A DNA stretch of 17,142 bases from JBOFEH01 sp051650265 (lineage in GTDB: Bacteria > Bacillota > Clostridia > Lachnospirales > Cellulosilyticaceae), in assembly GCA_051650265.1 (NCBI GenBank), contig JBOFIR010000173.1:1-17142 (forward strand), written 5' to 3'. Of the stretch, positions 7,751 through 15,066 are shown in pieces. Positions within the stretch are counted from its first letter, which is position 1. Every line of letters begins with the position of its first letter. Position numbers and translations under genes: made by a program. The notes under the pieces were generated by a model, which saw only the letters and a program-made list of their open reading frames with translations, made no database searches and was not told the origin of the DNA.

Positions 7751-8161
7751 ATGAAAAAATATCTTCATATGGCAACATTTTATTTAGTATTAGGTTTAGT
7801 AGCAGGAGTATTCTACAGAGAGTTTACAAAAATGAGTGGATTTGAAGGCAAGACACTTCTGAGTGTGAGCCACACACACATTCTTGTATTAGGATTCCTT
7901 ATGGGCATGATGCTCCTAATCTTAGAGAAAAACTTTAAGTTTTCAGCAGTAAAGCATGCAAAAGCATGGTTTATTGTTTATAACTGTTCTTTTGTCTATA
8001 TGATGGCGATGTTTATTACAAGAGGTACAATGCAAGTACTTGGAACATCTATGGCAGGGCTCAACCATATGGCAGGACTCGCACATTTTCTTGTGGGAGG
8101 CAGTTTGATCTGGTTTGTGGTATTATGTTATAAGATGATTGGAAATAACATTACAGAATAA
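7751..8161 (+). CDS. DUF2871 family four-helix membrane protein
   Basis: Small membrane protein, 136 residues, matching DUF2871 by my recognition of the family; function not established. The start is ATG 7751 because AAGGGGG at 7736-7742 is eight bases upstream; the ATG at 7733 has no such site. Four helices are visible near 5-22, 41-59, 72-90 and 106-128. Paired histidines sit at or in membrane segments: H41 and H43 (HTH at the start of helix 2) and H106 and H112 (HMAGLAH in helix 4). The HTH-plus-LG pattern recalls haem-ligating helices of the haem-copper oxidase and NnrS type, so a haem or metal site is conceivable, but that is inference. It is the first gene of a four-gene operon with a glycyl radical enzyme. 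Confidence 0.8.
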   Translation: MKKYLHMATFYLVLGLVAGVFYREFTKMSGFEGKTLLSVSHTHILVLGFLMGMMLLILEKNFKFSAVKHAKAWFIVYNCSFVYMMAMFITRGTMQVLGTSMAGLNHMAGLAHFLVGGSLIWFVVLCYKMIGNNITE

Positions 8162-8171
8162 GGATACGTTT

Positions 8172-8939
8172 ATGAATAAAACTAGGGAAATCTATATTTC
8201 ACACCTTACAGAAGCCAAAAAATTTCAAGAGGTCCTAAAGGATTATCCAGTAGGGATCGAGACGATCGAATTCAGTATAGCTACTGTGCTAGATACAAAA
8301 GAAGAGGGTGTAGCTGCCTATGTGCAAGCACTCATGCCTGAGATCAAGGAGCGACCACTAGCAGTGCATGGGCCGTTCTTTGACCTGGCACCTGCGAGCT
8401 TTGATTCACAGATACGCTGTGTAACGATGGCACGTTTTGAACATGCTTATAACATAGCAAGAGCACTTGGGGCGGATCGTATTATTTTTCATTCGGGGTT
8501 TATCCCAATTACCTACTATATTGAGGGGTGGCTGGGAAACAGCATCCGTTTTTGGCAAGAATTTATGGCGACGAAAGACCAGGAGATTCAGGTGCATATT
8601 GAAAATGTGTACGAGGAAGCTTACTGGCCGATTAGGGAGGTGATTGATCAAGTAGACCACCCTAGTTTTTCTATGTGTCTAGATATTGGACACGTGCAGG
8701 CTTATTCTTCTTTATCACTGGAGGAATGGATTGGAGCAATGGGTAGCCGTATAAGACATGTACACCTGCATGACAATGATGGGAGTAGAGATGCGCACCG
8801 TGGTCTGACGCTTGGAACAATTCCGATAAAAGAGACATTAAGGCTTTTAGACGAGCAGGCACCAAAGGCAAGTTATACTTTAGAGGTATCGGATGAGACA
8901 GAACTTAGAACTTCTTTAGATTTCCTCTTTACCTTATAA
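8172..8939 (+). CDS. TIM-barrel sugar phosphate isomerase/epimerase-like protein
   Basis: Predicted soluble xylose-isomerase-like TIM barrel (AP_endonuc_2 family), 255 residues. The start is ATG 8172: AAGGA at 8160-8164 overlaps the previous stop codon. A TTG at 8139 would overlap the DUF2871 gene and lacks a ribosome site. Barrel strands end in likely metal ligands: the Glu of VHIENVYEE, then Asp and His of CLDIGHVQ, and HVHLHDNDG, with a late Glu in YTLEVSDE. The strand HGPFFDLAPAS and LGADRIIFHSGF also fit the family. The family includes sugar isomerases, epimerases, inosose dehydratases and endonuclease IV; the Gly/His pattern with HLHDN favours a sugar enzyme. Operon position suggests it prepares or uses the substrate of the downstream glycyl radical enzyme. 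Confidence 0.85.
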   Translation: MNKTREIYISHLTEAKKFQEVLKDYPVGIETIEFSIATVLDTKEEGVAAYVQALMPEIKERPLAVHGPFFDLAPASFDSQIRCVTMARFEHAYNIARALGADRIIFHSGFIPITYYIEGWLGNSIRFWQEFMATKDQEIQVHIENVYEEAYWPIREVIDQVDHPSFSMCLDIGHVQAYSSLSLEEWIGAMGSRIRHVHLHDNDGSRDAHRGLTLGTIPIKETLRLLDEQAPKASYTLEVSDETELRTSLDFLFTL

Positions 8940-8989
8940 GGGGATTCCTGTAAGATAATAGTAAAGTTGACATAATAAGGAGAGACATC

Positions 8990-10474
8990 ATGGATCCAGT
9001 TCAAGCAATTATCAAAGACCAATCAATGACTTTTGAGCAAAAAGTAGTAGCACTTGCCCGTACAGCAGAAAATAGTATTAATGTACTGCATATTTCACCA
9101 GAAGTGCAGGCGCTGAGAGATGCAGGAATTATATGTGATTTATTTGAAGGCAATGCCCCTTATAGACCACGTTACATACTTCCAAATTACGATAAACTTA
9201 TGGCAGAAGGGTGTAGCTTCCTAGGACTTAAACCACCGACTAATATTTGGGAAGCAACACATACCCTTCTTATTTTCTATAAGCATGTGCCATCGATTAC
9301 AACAATGCCTGTTTACATTGGGAATATCGATACCTTACTTGAGCCGTTTGTAGAAGATGAGGATGAGGCAAGACTTGCAATCAAGCTTTTCTTAACCCAT
9401 ATCGATCGTACCATCACAGATTCATTCTGTCATGCAAACATCGGGCCGACGGCGACTAAGGCAGGGTATTTGATTCTAGAGGTTGAGCGTGAACTAGAGC
9501 ATGCTGTTCCAAATCTCACACTCAAGTACAATGAAGAAACACCAAAAGCATTCGCACATGAAGCGATCAAGACAGCGCTCAAGACAGCCAAGCCAAGTTT
9601 TGCAAATCATAACATGTTTGCCTCAGAACTCGGTGAGGCATATGGGATTGCAAGCTGTTACAATGGACTACATGTAGGTGGTGGCGCACATACTCTAGTA
9701 CGCATGAATTTGGCAAAGCTAGCAAAAACTGCGACAAGTGTAGAGAATTTCTTTGAAGAAAAATTACCAGAAGCTATGGCATGTATGGCAGCATATATTG
9801 AAGAGCGTATTCGCTATCTGATGGAAGAAAGTACTTTCTTTGAGACCAACTTCTTGGTGAAAGAAGGCTTTATTTCTAAGGATCGCTTTACTTCAATGTT
9901 TGGTATGGTAGGATTAGCACAGTGCGTCAACACTTTGCTAGGTGCGAAGTCGAAGGAAGACCGCTTTGGACATAGTGAAGTGGCGGACCACTTAGGGATT
10001 CGTATTATGGATGCGATGGCGGCGTTTGTAGCAGAGCATCAAAGTCCGTATTGCATCGTAACGGATGAACGTCTGCTCCTTCATGCGCAGGTAGGTATTG
10101 GTGATGATATTGATGTCAGTCCAGGATGCCGTATCCCGGTAGGTGATGAGCCAGAGATGTGGCAACATCTTAGTCAAAGTGCGAAGTTCCATAAGTACTT
10201 CCCATCAGGGATTGGCGATATCTTCCCATTTGAGCCACATGCGGTGAATAATCCAGATTATATCTTAAATATTATTGAAGGGTCATTCAAGTTAGGCATG
10301 CGTTATTTCTCACTCTACAGTTCTGAGTGCGATGTGATCCGTATCACAGGCTATCTTGTGAAAAGAAGTGAGATCGAGAAGCTTGACCGTGGTGAAGCGG
10401 TACTTCAAGATACAGTAGTACTTGGACAAGGACAAGTCAGAAACGGCAAAATCCTTGAGAGAAAAGTAAGATAG
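8990..10474 (+). CDS. yjjI: YjjI-family glycyl radical enzyme
   Basis: Oxygen-sensitive radical enzyme of unknown substrate, 494 residues, close to YjjI length and much shorter than pyruvate formate-lyase (about 760). The C-terminal radical loop is VIRITGYLVKR with the radical-carrying Gly at 454, matching the RxxGY motif of the superfamily. A candidate thiyl-radical Cys is C223 in ASCYNGLHVGGGAHT; C147 in DSFCHANIGPTATKAGY is another conserved-looking cysteine, and the assignment is inference. AAGGAGAG sits before the ATG. The YjjW-type activase gene follows after one base, the expected pairing. The TIM-barrel gene lies 50 bases upstream and the DUF2871 gene before that. Close to YjjI by the 'GYLVK' ending and size; exact reaction not known to me. 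Confidence 0.88.
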   Translation: MDPVQAIIKDQSMTFEQKVVALARTAENSINVLHISPEVQALRDAGIICDLFEGNAPYRPRYILPNYDKLMAEGCSFLGLKPPTNIWEATHTLLIFYKHVPSITTMPVYIGNIDTLLEPFVEDEDEARLAIKLFLTHIDRTITDSFCHANIGPTATKAGYLILEVERELEHAVPNLTLKYNEETPKAFAHEAIKTALKTAKPSFANHNMFASELGEAYGIASCYNGLHVGGGAHTLVRMNLAKLAKTATSVENFFEEKLPEAMACMAAYIEERIRYLMEESTFFETNFLVKEGFISKDRFTSMFGMVGLAQCVNTLLGAKSKEDRFGHSEVADHLGIRIMDAMAAFVAEHQSPYCIVTDERLLLHAQVGIGDDIDVSPGCRIPVGDEPEMWQHLSQSAKFHKYFPSGIGDIFPFEPHAVNNPDYILNIIEGSFKLGMRYFSLYSSECDVIRITGYLVKRSEIEKLDRGEAVLQDTVVLGQGQVRNGKILERKVR

Positions 10475-10475
10475 C

Positions 10476-11318
10476 ATGATGGTTGGTGAAATCAATCAAA
10501 TCATTCCTTTTAGTTCAGTAGATGGACCGGGCAATCGCACAGCGATTTTCTTGCAAGGATGTAATTTTAACTGTATCTACTGTCATAATCCTGAGACAAT
10601 TCAGAAGTGTACGCACTGTGGGCAGTGTGTGGATGCATGTGAAGCGGGAGCACTAGAGCTAGAGCGTGTATCTGGTAAGGTGATATGGGATGAAGCGCGG
10701 TGTGTAGGATGTGGAGCATGTACAAAGACTTGTGTGAGGGATAGTAGCCCAAAGACCAAGCGCTATACACCGAGTGATTTAATGGCGAGCATTACCCCTT
10801 ACCTCGCATTTATCCAAGGCATTACAGTGTCCGGTGGTGAATGTACGTTGCAGAGTGATTTTGTAACAGAGCTCTTTAGGCTGGCAAAAAGCAAAGGGCT
10901 CAGTTGCTTTTTGGATACCAATGGGAGTACTGCTTTGTGGCAAGAGGATGAACTTATGGCTGTCACAGATGGTGTGATGCTGGATGTAAAGAGCTGGGAC
11001 ACTCAAACGCATACGCGCTATATAGGTGAGCCCAATGATACAGTCAAGGCGAATCTTGAGTATCTCATCTCTGTAGGTAAGTTGTATGAGGTACGTACAG
11101 TCATTCTCCCTGAAGTATTAGATGCAAAGCAGACTGTAGAGGCTGTAGCCAGGCAGATTGGGCAAAGTAGTGAACCGATTCGCTATAAACTGATTACCTA
11201 TCGTAAGATGGGGGTTCGCCCAGTGTATCAGCATCTTGAGGGGCCAGATGAGCAGCAGATGAAGGACTTTGTAGCGCTTTGTAAAAGCTATGGCTGTCGG
11301 GACGTTATTGTTGTATAA
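10476..11318 (+). CDS. yjjW: YjjW-family glycyl radical enzyme activase (radical SAM)
   Basis: Iron-sulfur enzyme that uses S-adenosylmethionine to place the radical on the glycine of the preceding enzyme. The radical-SAM cluster motif is CNFNCIYC (C-x3-C-x2-C) near residue 29. It is followed by an inserted ferredoxin-like module with two four-Cys sets, CTHCGQCVDAC and CVGCGACTKTC, carrying two extra 4Fe-4S clusters, as in activases of non-PFL glycyl radical enzymes. Next comes the glycine-rich SAM-binding stretch ITVSGGECTLQ and the LDTNGS strand. Length is 280 residues. The start is ATG 10476 (ATG 10479 equally possible); the ribosome site is weak, so translation is probably coupled to the upstream gene one base away. 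Confidence 0.92.
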   Translation: MMVGEINQIIPFSSVDGPGNRTAIFLQGCNFNCIYCHNPETIQKCTHCGQCVDACEAGALELERVSGKVIWDEARCVGCGACTKTCVRDSSPKTKRYTPSDLMASITPYLAFIQGITVSGGECTLQSDFVTELFRLAKSKGLSCFLDTNGSTALWQEDELMAVTDGVMLDVKSWDTQTHTRYIGEPNDTVKANLEYLISVGKLYEVRTVILPEVLDAKQTVEAVARQIGQSSEPIRYKLITYRKMGVRPVYQHLEGPDEQQMKDFVALCKSYGCRDVIVV

Positions 11319-11358
11319 AAAGCACATCAGATCATTTTTGGTCTGATGTGCTTTTTTT
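11317..11358 (+). terminator. Strong Rho-independent terminator after the glycyl radical operon
   Basis: AAAAAGCACATCAGATC from 11317 pairs with GGTCTGATGTGCTTTTT ending at 11356 (17 bp, one G-U), with a 6-base loop and a T-run. The flanking A- and T-runs mean it could also act on the other strand, but no minus-strand gene is present here. Confidence 0.93.
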
Positions 11359-11423
11359 GTTGAATATAAGTGCAAAAAATTGTTGATACTCTCTATAAAA
11401 TAGGATAGAGAAGAGGGCTATAT

Positions 11424-11723
11424 ATGAGAAAAGGAATTTACGTGGTAAGAGCAACGGGTAAAGAGGTATTGTATTTGGGGTATAGTGAGCATTTGGAAGA
11501 GACGATGGCACAGATGAAGGACGGTCTAGGGTGTGGACACTACACCAATCCCAAAGTACAGAAGTTATGGCAAGAATTTGGAAAAGGGGCGCTGCACTTT
11601 GAAGTCTTAGAGTGTTTATCAGGTCCTTTAGGCTATGATTCGGTAAAGCAGAGCCTTGTGGAACTACAAAGCAGATGGCTCCAAAGGCTGGCTTGGCAAG
11701 GAAAACATATCGAACTTTTATAG
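11424..11723 (+). CDS. Small stand-alone GIY-YIG-like protein, possibly inactive as a nuclease
   Basis: A 99-residue protein that is almost only a GIY-YIG fold. It opens with KGIYVVRATGKEVLYLGYS, where GIY and YLG stand for the GIY and YIG signature strands. HYTNPKVQKLWQEFGKGALHFEVLECL follows the usual N-x3-L-x5-G-x3-FxxxxLE course of the family. A late Glu in LVELQSRWLQRL is at the place of the metal-binding Glu. The helix after YLG (SEHLEETMAQ) lacks the catalytic Arg expected there, so DNA cleavage is doubtful. It may be a DNA- or RNA-binding remnant. It is preceded by AGAGGG and followed by a separate promoter, so it appears monocistronic. Family assignment is by pattern only. Confidence 0.7.
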   Translation: MRKGIYVVRATGKEVLYLGYSEHLEETMAQMKDGLGCGHYTNPKVQKLWQEFGKGALHFEVLECLSGPLGYDSVKQSLVELQSRWLQRLAWQGKHIELL

Positions 11724-11732
11724 CAGAGCCTC

Positions 11733-11762
11733 TTGTTATTGGAGCTTGTACTCATGTATGAT
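11733..11762 (+). promoter_or_regulatory. Likely promoter of the old yellow enzyme gene
   Basis: TTGTTA at 11733-11738, an 18-base spacer and TATGAT at 11757-11762, about 30 bases before the start codon at 11794. Confidence 0.5.
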
Positions 11763-11793
11763 AAAGAAAAACTAAAAGGTGGGGGAACTGACA

Positions 11794-12834
11794 ATGAAAG
11801 GAATCTACAAACCGTTTGAATATAAGAATCTTCATTTGCGTAATCGTATTGTTATGGCACCAATGTGTACTTATAGTACAGATGATACGGGTGTTGCAAC
11901 AGCTTTTCATGAGATGCATTATGGGGCACGTGCATTAGGTGGGGTAGGTGCAATTATTTTGGAGGCAACGGCAGTGGAATCAAGGGGAAGGATCTCAGGG
12001 CGAGATTTAGGGATCTGGTCAGATATGCAGATTGAGCCACTTGCAAGGGTGGTAGCTTGTATAAAAGCGTATGGCGCTGCTGCAGGGATTCAACTAGGTC
12101 ATGCAGGGCGTAAGGCTACTGTGATTCATGAGGATGTAATTGCACCATCAGCCATTCATTTCAATCCTGCAGATAGTGGACTGATCTGTCCGAGAGCGAT
12201 GAATCAGACCGACATTGACTGTGTTGTCAGAAGTTTTAAAGAGGCAGCTAGGCGCGCGGATGAGGCAGGTTTTGATTTTATTGAACTACATGGTGCACAT
12301 GGGTATTTGATTTCAGAGTTTTTATCACCTTTGACTAACCACAGAAGTGATGCTTATGGTGGGAGCATGGAGGAGCGTAGCAGAATACTGATACAGATTA
12401 TAAAGGCAGTCCGTGAGGTATTTCCCCCAGAGAAAGTAGTTGGGCTTAGAATATCTGCTAAGGATTATATGACGGGTGGCAATCAAGTAGAGGATCTTGT
12501 AGAGGTGGTAAACTTAGTTAAATCTTATGGTGTAGACCTAGTAAATGTGAGTACGGGTGCTGTTATGAATGTACCAGTAGAAACGTATCCAGGATATCAA
12601 CTACAAGAAGCCGAGATCATTTGTAAACAGTGTGATTTACCCGTTATGGGAGGCGGCTTGGTGAAATCAGCAAGGCAAGTACACTATATGATTGAGACAA
12701 ATAAGATGCCGCTTGTATTTATTGGTAGAGAACTCCTGAGAGATCCACATTGGGTGCTCAATCAAGCTTTTGAGGAGCAGGTGACATTAGACTATATACC
12801 TTATCAGTACCAAAGGGGGTTCATGAGGACATGA
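11794..12834 (+). CDS. YqjM/NamA-like old yellow enzyme, NAD(P)H:flavin oxidoreductase
   Basis: FMN-dependent TIM-barrel ene-reductase, 346 residues, of the short class without the C-terminal iron-sulfur domain of 2,4-dienoyl-CoA reductases. The start is ATG 11794, preceded by GGTGGGGG; a GTG at 11779 has no ribosome site. Family marks: MAPMCTYST with C25 and Y27 (matching the redox-tuning Cys and Tyr of YqjM), H166 and H169 in ELHGAHGYLISEF, SPLTNHRSDAYGGSMEERSR, and the FMN-phosphate loops MGGGLV and FIGRELLRDPHW. Likely reduces alpha,beta-unsaturated carbonyls or other electrophiles. The stop overlaps the flavodoxin-like gene by 4 bp (ATGA), suggesting that the two proteins act together. 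Confidence 0.93.
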   Translation: MKGIYKPFEYKNLHLRNRIVMAPMCTYSTDDTGVATAFHEMHYGARALGGVGAIILEATAVESRGRISGRDLGIWSDMQIEPLARVVACIKAYGAAAGIQLGHAGRKATVIHEDVIAPSAIHFNPADSGLICPRAMNQTDIDCVVRSFKEAARRADEAGFDFIELHGAHGYLISEFLSPLTNHRSDAYGGSMEERSRILIQIIKAVREVFPPEKVVGLRISAKDYMTGGNQVEDLVEVVNLVKSYGVDLVNVSTGAVMNVPVETYPGYQLQEAEIICKQCDLPVMGGGLVKSARQVHYMIETNKMPLVFIGRELLRDPHWVLNQAFEEQVTLDYIPYQYQRGFMRT

Positions 12835-13319
12835 AGACCTTGATTGTCTATAGTAGTTCTTATGGATTTACTGAGAGATGCGCAAAGCGTCTAGCGGCGA
12901 ACCTGGAGGATGCAGATGTGGTCAGAGTGAGAAAAATCATGATGCCCAACATCAAGAGATACGATCAAGTGATTATTGGATCTCCCATTTATATGAGACA
13001 GATTGATACATGGATCAAGGTGTTTTGTGAAAATAAGTTACAAGAGCTTTTAAAAAAAGAAGTAGGTATTTTTATTTGTTGTGGGGAAGTGAGTCAGGCA
13101 GATGAGATTATAGGTGTTTCATTTCCAAAACAGCTTCTGGTAGTAGCTAAAAGTGTGGAAGTATTAGGTGGTGAGGTGCATTTTGAGCGCCTTAGACCCC
13201 ACCATAAGGTTGTGATCAAAGCGGCGCGGTGGATAGGGGTTACGGATGCTAGGGCTAGCGAAGGGCCGGGACTGTTGTATCAAAACCATCAACGACTTCT
13301 GAGAATGTTGAATGGGTAG
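12831..13319 (+). CDS. Flavodoxin-domain protein (HemG/flavodoxin_5 type)
   Basis: Predicted FMN protein of 162 residues. The N-terminal strand and phosphate loop read TLIVYSSSYGFTERCAKRLA, where SSSYGFT stands for the flavodoxin (S/T)xTGxT loop. QVIIGSPIYMRQID is the second FMN-contact loop, with the usual SPIY. The central part, VGIFICCGEVSQ, and the C-terminal length resemble HemG-like flavodoxins (protoporphyrinogen oxidase type) more than electron-carrier flavodoxins. Start ATG 12831 overlaps the preceding stop; no separate ribosome site is needed. Whether it oxidises a porphyrinogen or hands electrons to the adjacent old yellow enzyme cannot be decided here. Confidence 0.88.
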   Translation: MKTLIVYSSSYGFTERCAKRLAANLEDADVVRVRKIMMPNIKRYDQVIIGSPIYMRQIDTWIKVFCENKLQELLKKEVGIFICCGEVSQADEIIGVSFPKQLLVVAKSVEVLGGEVHFERLRPHHKVVIKAARWIGVTDARASEGPGLLYQNHQRLLRMLNG

Positions 13320-13332
13320 ATGAAAAAAGAGA

Positions 13333-13365
13333 CATACTAGCTTTTAGTAAAGGAGGGCTAGTATG
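13333..13365 (+). promoter_or_regulatory. Hairpin enclosing the ribosome site and start codon
   Basis: CATACTAGC at 13333-13341 is perfectly complementary to GCTAGTATG at 13357-13365, which includes the ATG at 13363. The AAAGGAGG ribosome site (13349-13356) lies in the loop, and UUUU next to the left arm can add G-U pairs to it. In RNA this would hide the start codon of the next gene. Confidence 0.6.
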
Positions 13366-13872
13366 GAAAGTATGAGAGAAGTGCTATTTTACTTTTTGCT
13401 CTATGGTTATTTAGGATGGGTTTTAGAATGCCTCTATGCCAGTTTTAAGAATCGTCATTGGACTAAAAGAAGAGGTGTTCTGACCCATCATTTCTTGCCA
13501 CTTTATGGCTTGTGTGGTGTATTTATTGTGATGCTTTTTGCATTCATGCCATACCCTTTGTTTGCAGCGATTACTGCAGGTTTTTTGATTAGTGTGATCG
13601 AATACTTTGTGGGATGGTGGCTAGATAAAGGCAAAGGATTTAAATTGTGGGATTATACGGAAGTGTGGGGAAACGTAGATGGCTATATATGTGTGCCATT
13701 TACTGTGATTTGGATGGGTCTTGCTTATGTGCTAGGTTACCTCATCCAGCCACAAATTCTGCAGTGGCAAAGTGGACTAGCCTTAGGGACGCAGTGGGGT
13801 TTAATTGGAATAGGAACCATTGGGTTTATGAGTGACTTTTTAATGATGTTAGGCCGCGATCCTTTAGCATAA
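13363..13872 (+). CDS. Putative membrane protein, ABC_trans_CmpB / DUF1113 family
   Basis: Integral membrane protein of 169 residues, commonly labelled 'putative ABC transporter permease', although no transport function is demonstrated. Hydrophobic helices lie near 7-25, 45-65, 68-88, 103-128 and 140-160. Family-like marks: FLLYGYLGWVLECLYASFKNRHWTKRRGVL at the start (Trp-Glu in helix 1, then a basic loop), LPLYGLCG, and LWDYTEVWGNVDGYICVPF. The start codon is supported by AAAGGAGGG five bases upstream, but lies inside a hairpin. It follows the flavodoxin gene by 43 bases with no terminator between, so it may share that transcript. Confidence 0.85.
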   Translation: MESMREVLFYFLLYGYLGWVLECLYASFKNRHWTKRRGVLTHHFLPLYGLCGVFIVMLFAFMPYPLFAAITAGFLISVIEYFVGWWLDKGKGFKLWDYTEVWGNVDGYICVPFTVIWMGLAYVLGYLIQPQILQWQSGLALGTQWGLIGIGTIGFMSDFLMMLGRDPLA

Positions 13873-13910
13873 AAAGAAGGGTGTTACCATATGGCAACAC
13901 CCTTCTTTTT
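13871..13910. terminator. Bidirectional Rho-independent terminator between convergent genes
   Basis: AAAAAGAAGGGTGTT at 13871-13885 pairs with AACACCCTTCTTTTT at 13896-13910 (15 bp). T-runs on both strands serve the CmpB-family gene from the left and the aldolase gene from the right. The left arm overlaps the plus-strand stop codon. Confidence 0.93.
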
Positions 13911-13919
13911 GTATGCTAA

Positions 13920-14783
13920 TTAAGCTTGACCGATAGAACCGAAAAGTTCCATTTTTTCTTTTACTGTAGCTTTGATTGCTTCAAAACCTGGTCCAAGTAA
14001 TTTACGTGGGTCAAAGCCTTTACCTTCTAAGTCTTTACCAGCTTCAATGTATTTACGTGTAGCATCTGCGAATGATAATTGACATTCTGTGTTTACATTG
14101 ATTTTAGCAACGCCTAAAGAGATTGCTTCTTTGATCATTTCTTCTGGAATACCAGTACCACCGTGAAGTACTAATGGCATACCTGCTGTAGCTTCTTGGA
14201 TTTTTGCTAATGCATCGAAGCTTAAACCAGCCCAGTTTTCTGGGTATTGACCGTGAATGTTACCGATACCAGCAGCAAGCATTGTTACGCCTAAGTCAGC
14301 GATTGCTTTACATTCAGCAGCATCTGCGATTTCACCAGCACCAACTACACCGTCTTCTTCTCCACCGATTGAACCAACTTCAGCTTCTAAAGAAATACCT
14401 TTAGATGCAGCGAATTCAACCATCTCTTTTGTTTTAGCGATGTTTTCATCGATTGCGTAATGAGAACCATCGAACATGATTGAAGAGAATCCAGCATCAG
14501 CAGCTTTGAAAGCACCTTCGTAGCTACCGTGGTCTAAGTGTAATGCAACTGGAACAGTGATATTTAAACCTTTAAGTAAACCATTTGTCATTCCAACAAC
14601 TGCGTCAAATCCACCCATGTATTTAGCAGCACCTTCAGATACTCCTAAGATTACTGGTGATTTGTTTTCTTCTGCTGTTAAAAGAATTGCTTTTGTCCAC
14701 TCTAAGTTGTTGATGTTGAATTGACCTACAGCGTATTTTCCATCTCTAGCTTTGTTTAACATATCTTTAGCTGAAACTAACAT
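13920..14783 (-). CDS. fba: Class II fructose-1,6-bisphosphate aldolase
   Basis: Zinc-dependent glycolytic and gluconeogenic enzyme that splits fructose-1,6-bisphosphate into dihydroxyacetone phosphate and glyceraldehyde-3-phosphate. The start is ATG at 14783, preceded by GGAGGG at 14790-14795; a TTG at 14843 would add 20 residues lacking family similarity. At 287 residues it is the short Gram-positive type (compare FbaA of Bacillus). Active-site marks: D84 and H85 in LHLDHG, EAEVGSIGGEEDG (about 133-145), H177 in GNIHGQY, H207 in VLHGGTGIP, and KINVNTE (about 227-233). Codon choice is strongly skewed to a few preferred codons, unlike its neighbours, as expected for a highly expressed gene. 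Tagatose-bisphosphate aldolases share this fold, but expression bias and stand-alone position favour the central enzyme. Confidence 0.95.
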   Translation of the reverse strand: MLVSAKDMLNKARDGKYAVGQFNINNLEWTKAILLTAEENKSPVILGVSEGAAKYMGGFDAVVGMTNGLLKGLNITVPVALHLDHGSYEGAFKAADAGFSSIMFDGSHYAIDENIAKTKEMVEFAASKGISLEAEVGSIGGEEDGVVGAGEIADAAECKAIADLGVTMLAAGIGNIHGQYPENWAGLSFDALAKIQEATAGMPLVLHGGTGIPEEMIKEAISLGVAKINVNTECQLSFADATRKYIEAGKDLEGKGFDPRKLLGPGFEAIKATVKEKMELFGSIGQA

Positions 14784-14847
14784 GGTAAACCCTCCATTGA
14801 CTTTATCTAAAATTTTTATATGATTAACATACAATTTGTCCAAAGTT

Positions 14848-14876
14848 ATTATACCCCAAAAAGGGGGCTATGAAAA
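14848..14876 (-). promoter_or_regulatory. Promoter of the aldolase gene
   Basis: On the minus strand: TTTTCA (14876-14871), a 17-base spacer and a perfect TATAAT (14853-14848). The spacer holds an inverted repeat, CCCC and GGGG separated by five T-type bases, unusually GC-rich in this AT-rich gap. The untranslated leader is about 60 bases. Confidence 0.75.
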
Positions 14877-15066
14877 TAGGAATTAGGAATTTTAGGTATT
14901 TGTTGTAGATTTATACGAAAAATGTTAATCATTTAACACAGAAGTGTAAAATATGTTACAAAGAAATATTTGTCTATTCAAGCAGAATGGGGATTTGGGG
15001 GTGAAACTCACTGTAAAATATGATAAACTAACACTATATGAATTTAACACTACAGGAGAATGTAAT

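Noticed and set aside
14784..14843. N-terminal extension of the aldolase from a TTG at 14843
   Set aside because: The extra 20 residues have no family similarity, the TTG lies nearly on the predicted transcription start, and a GGAGGG site supports ATG at 14783.
14953..15066. N-terminal extension of the TPR protein from ATG 14953
   Set aside because: No ribosome site before 14953 and low-quality sequence, while AGGAGAA is correctly placed before ATG 15067.
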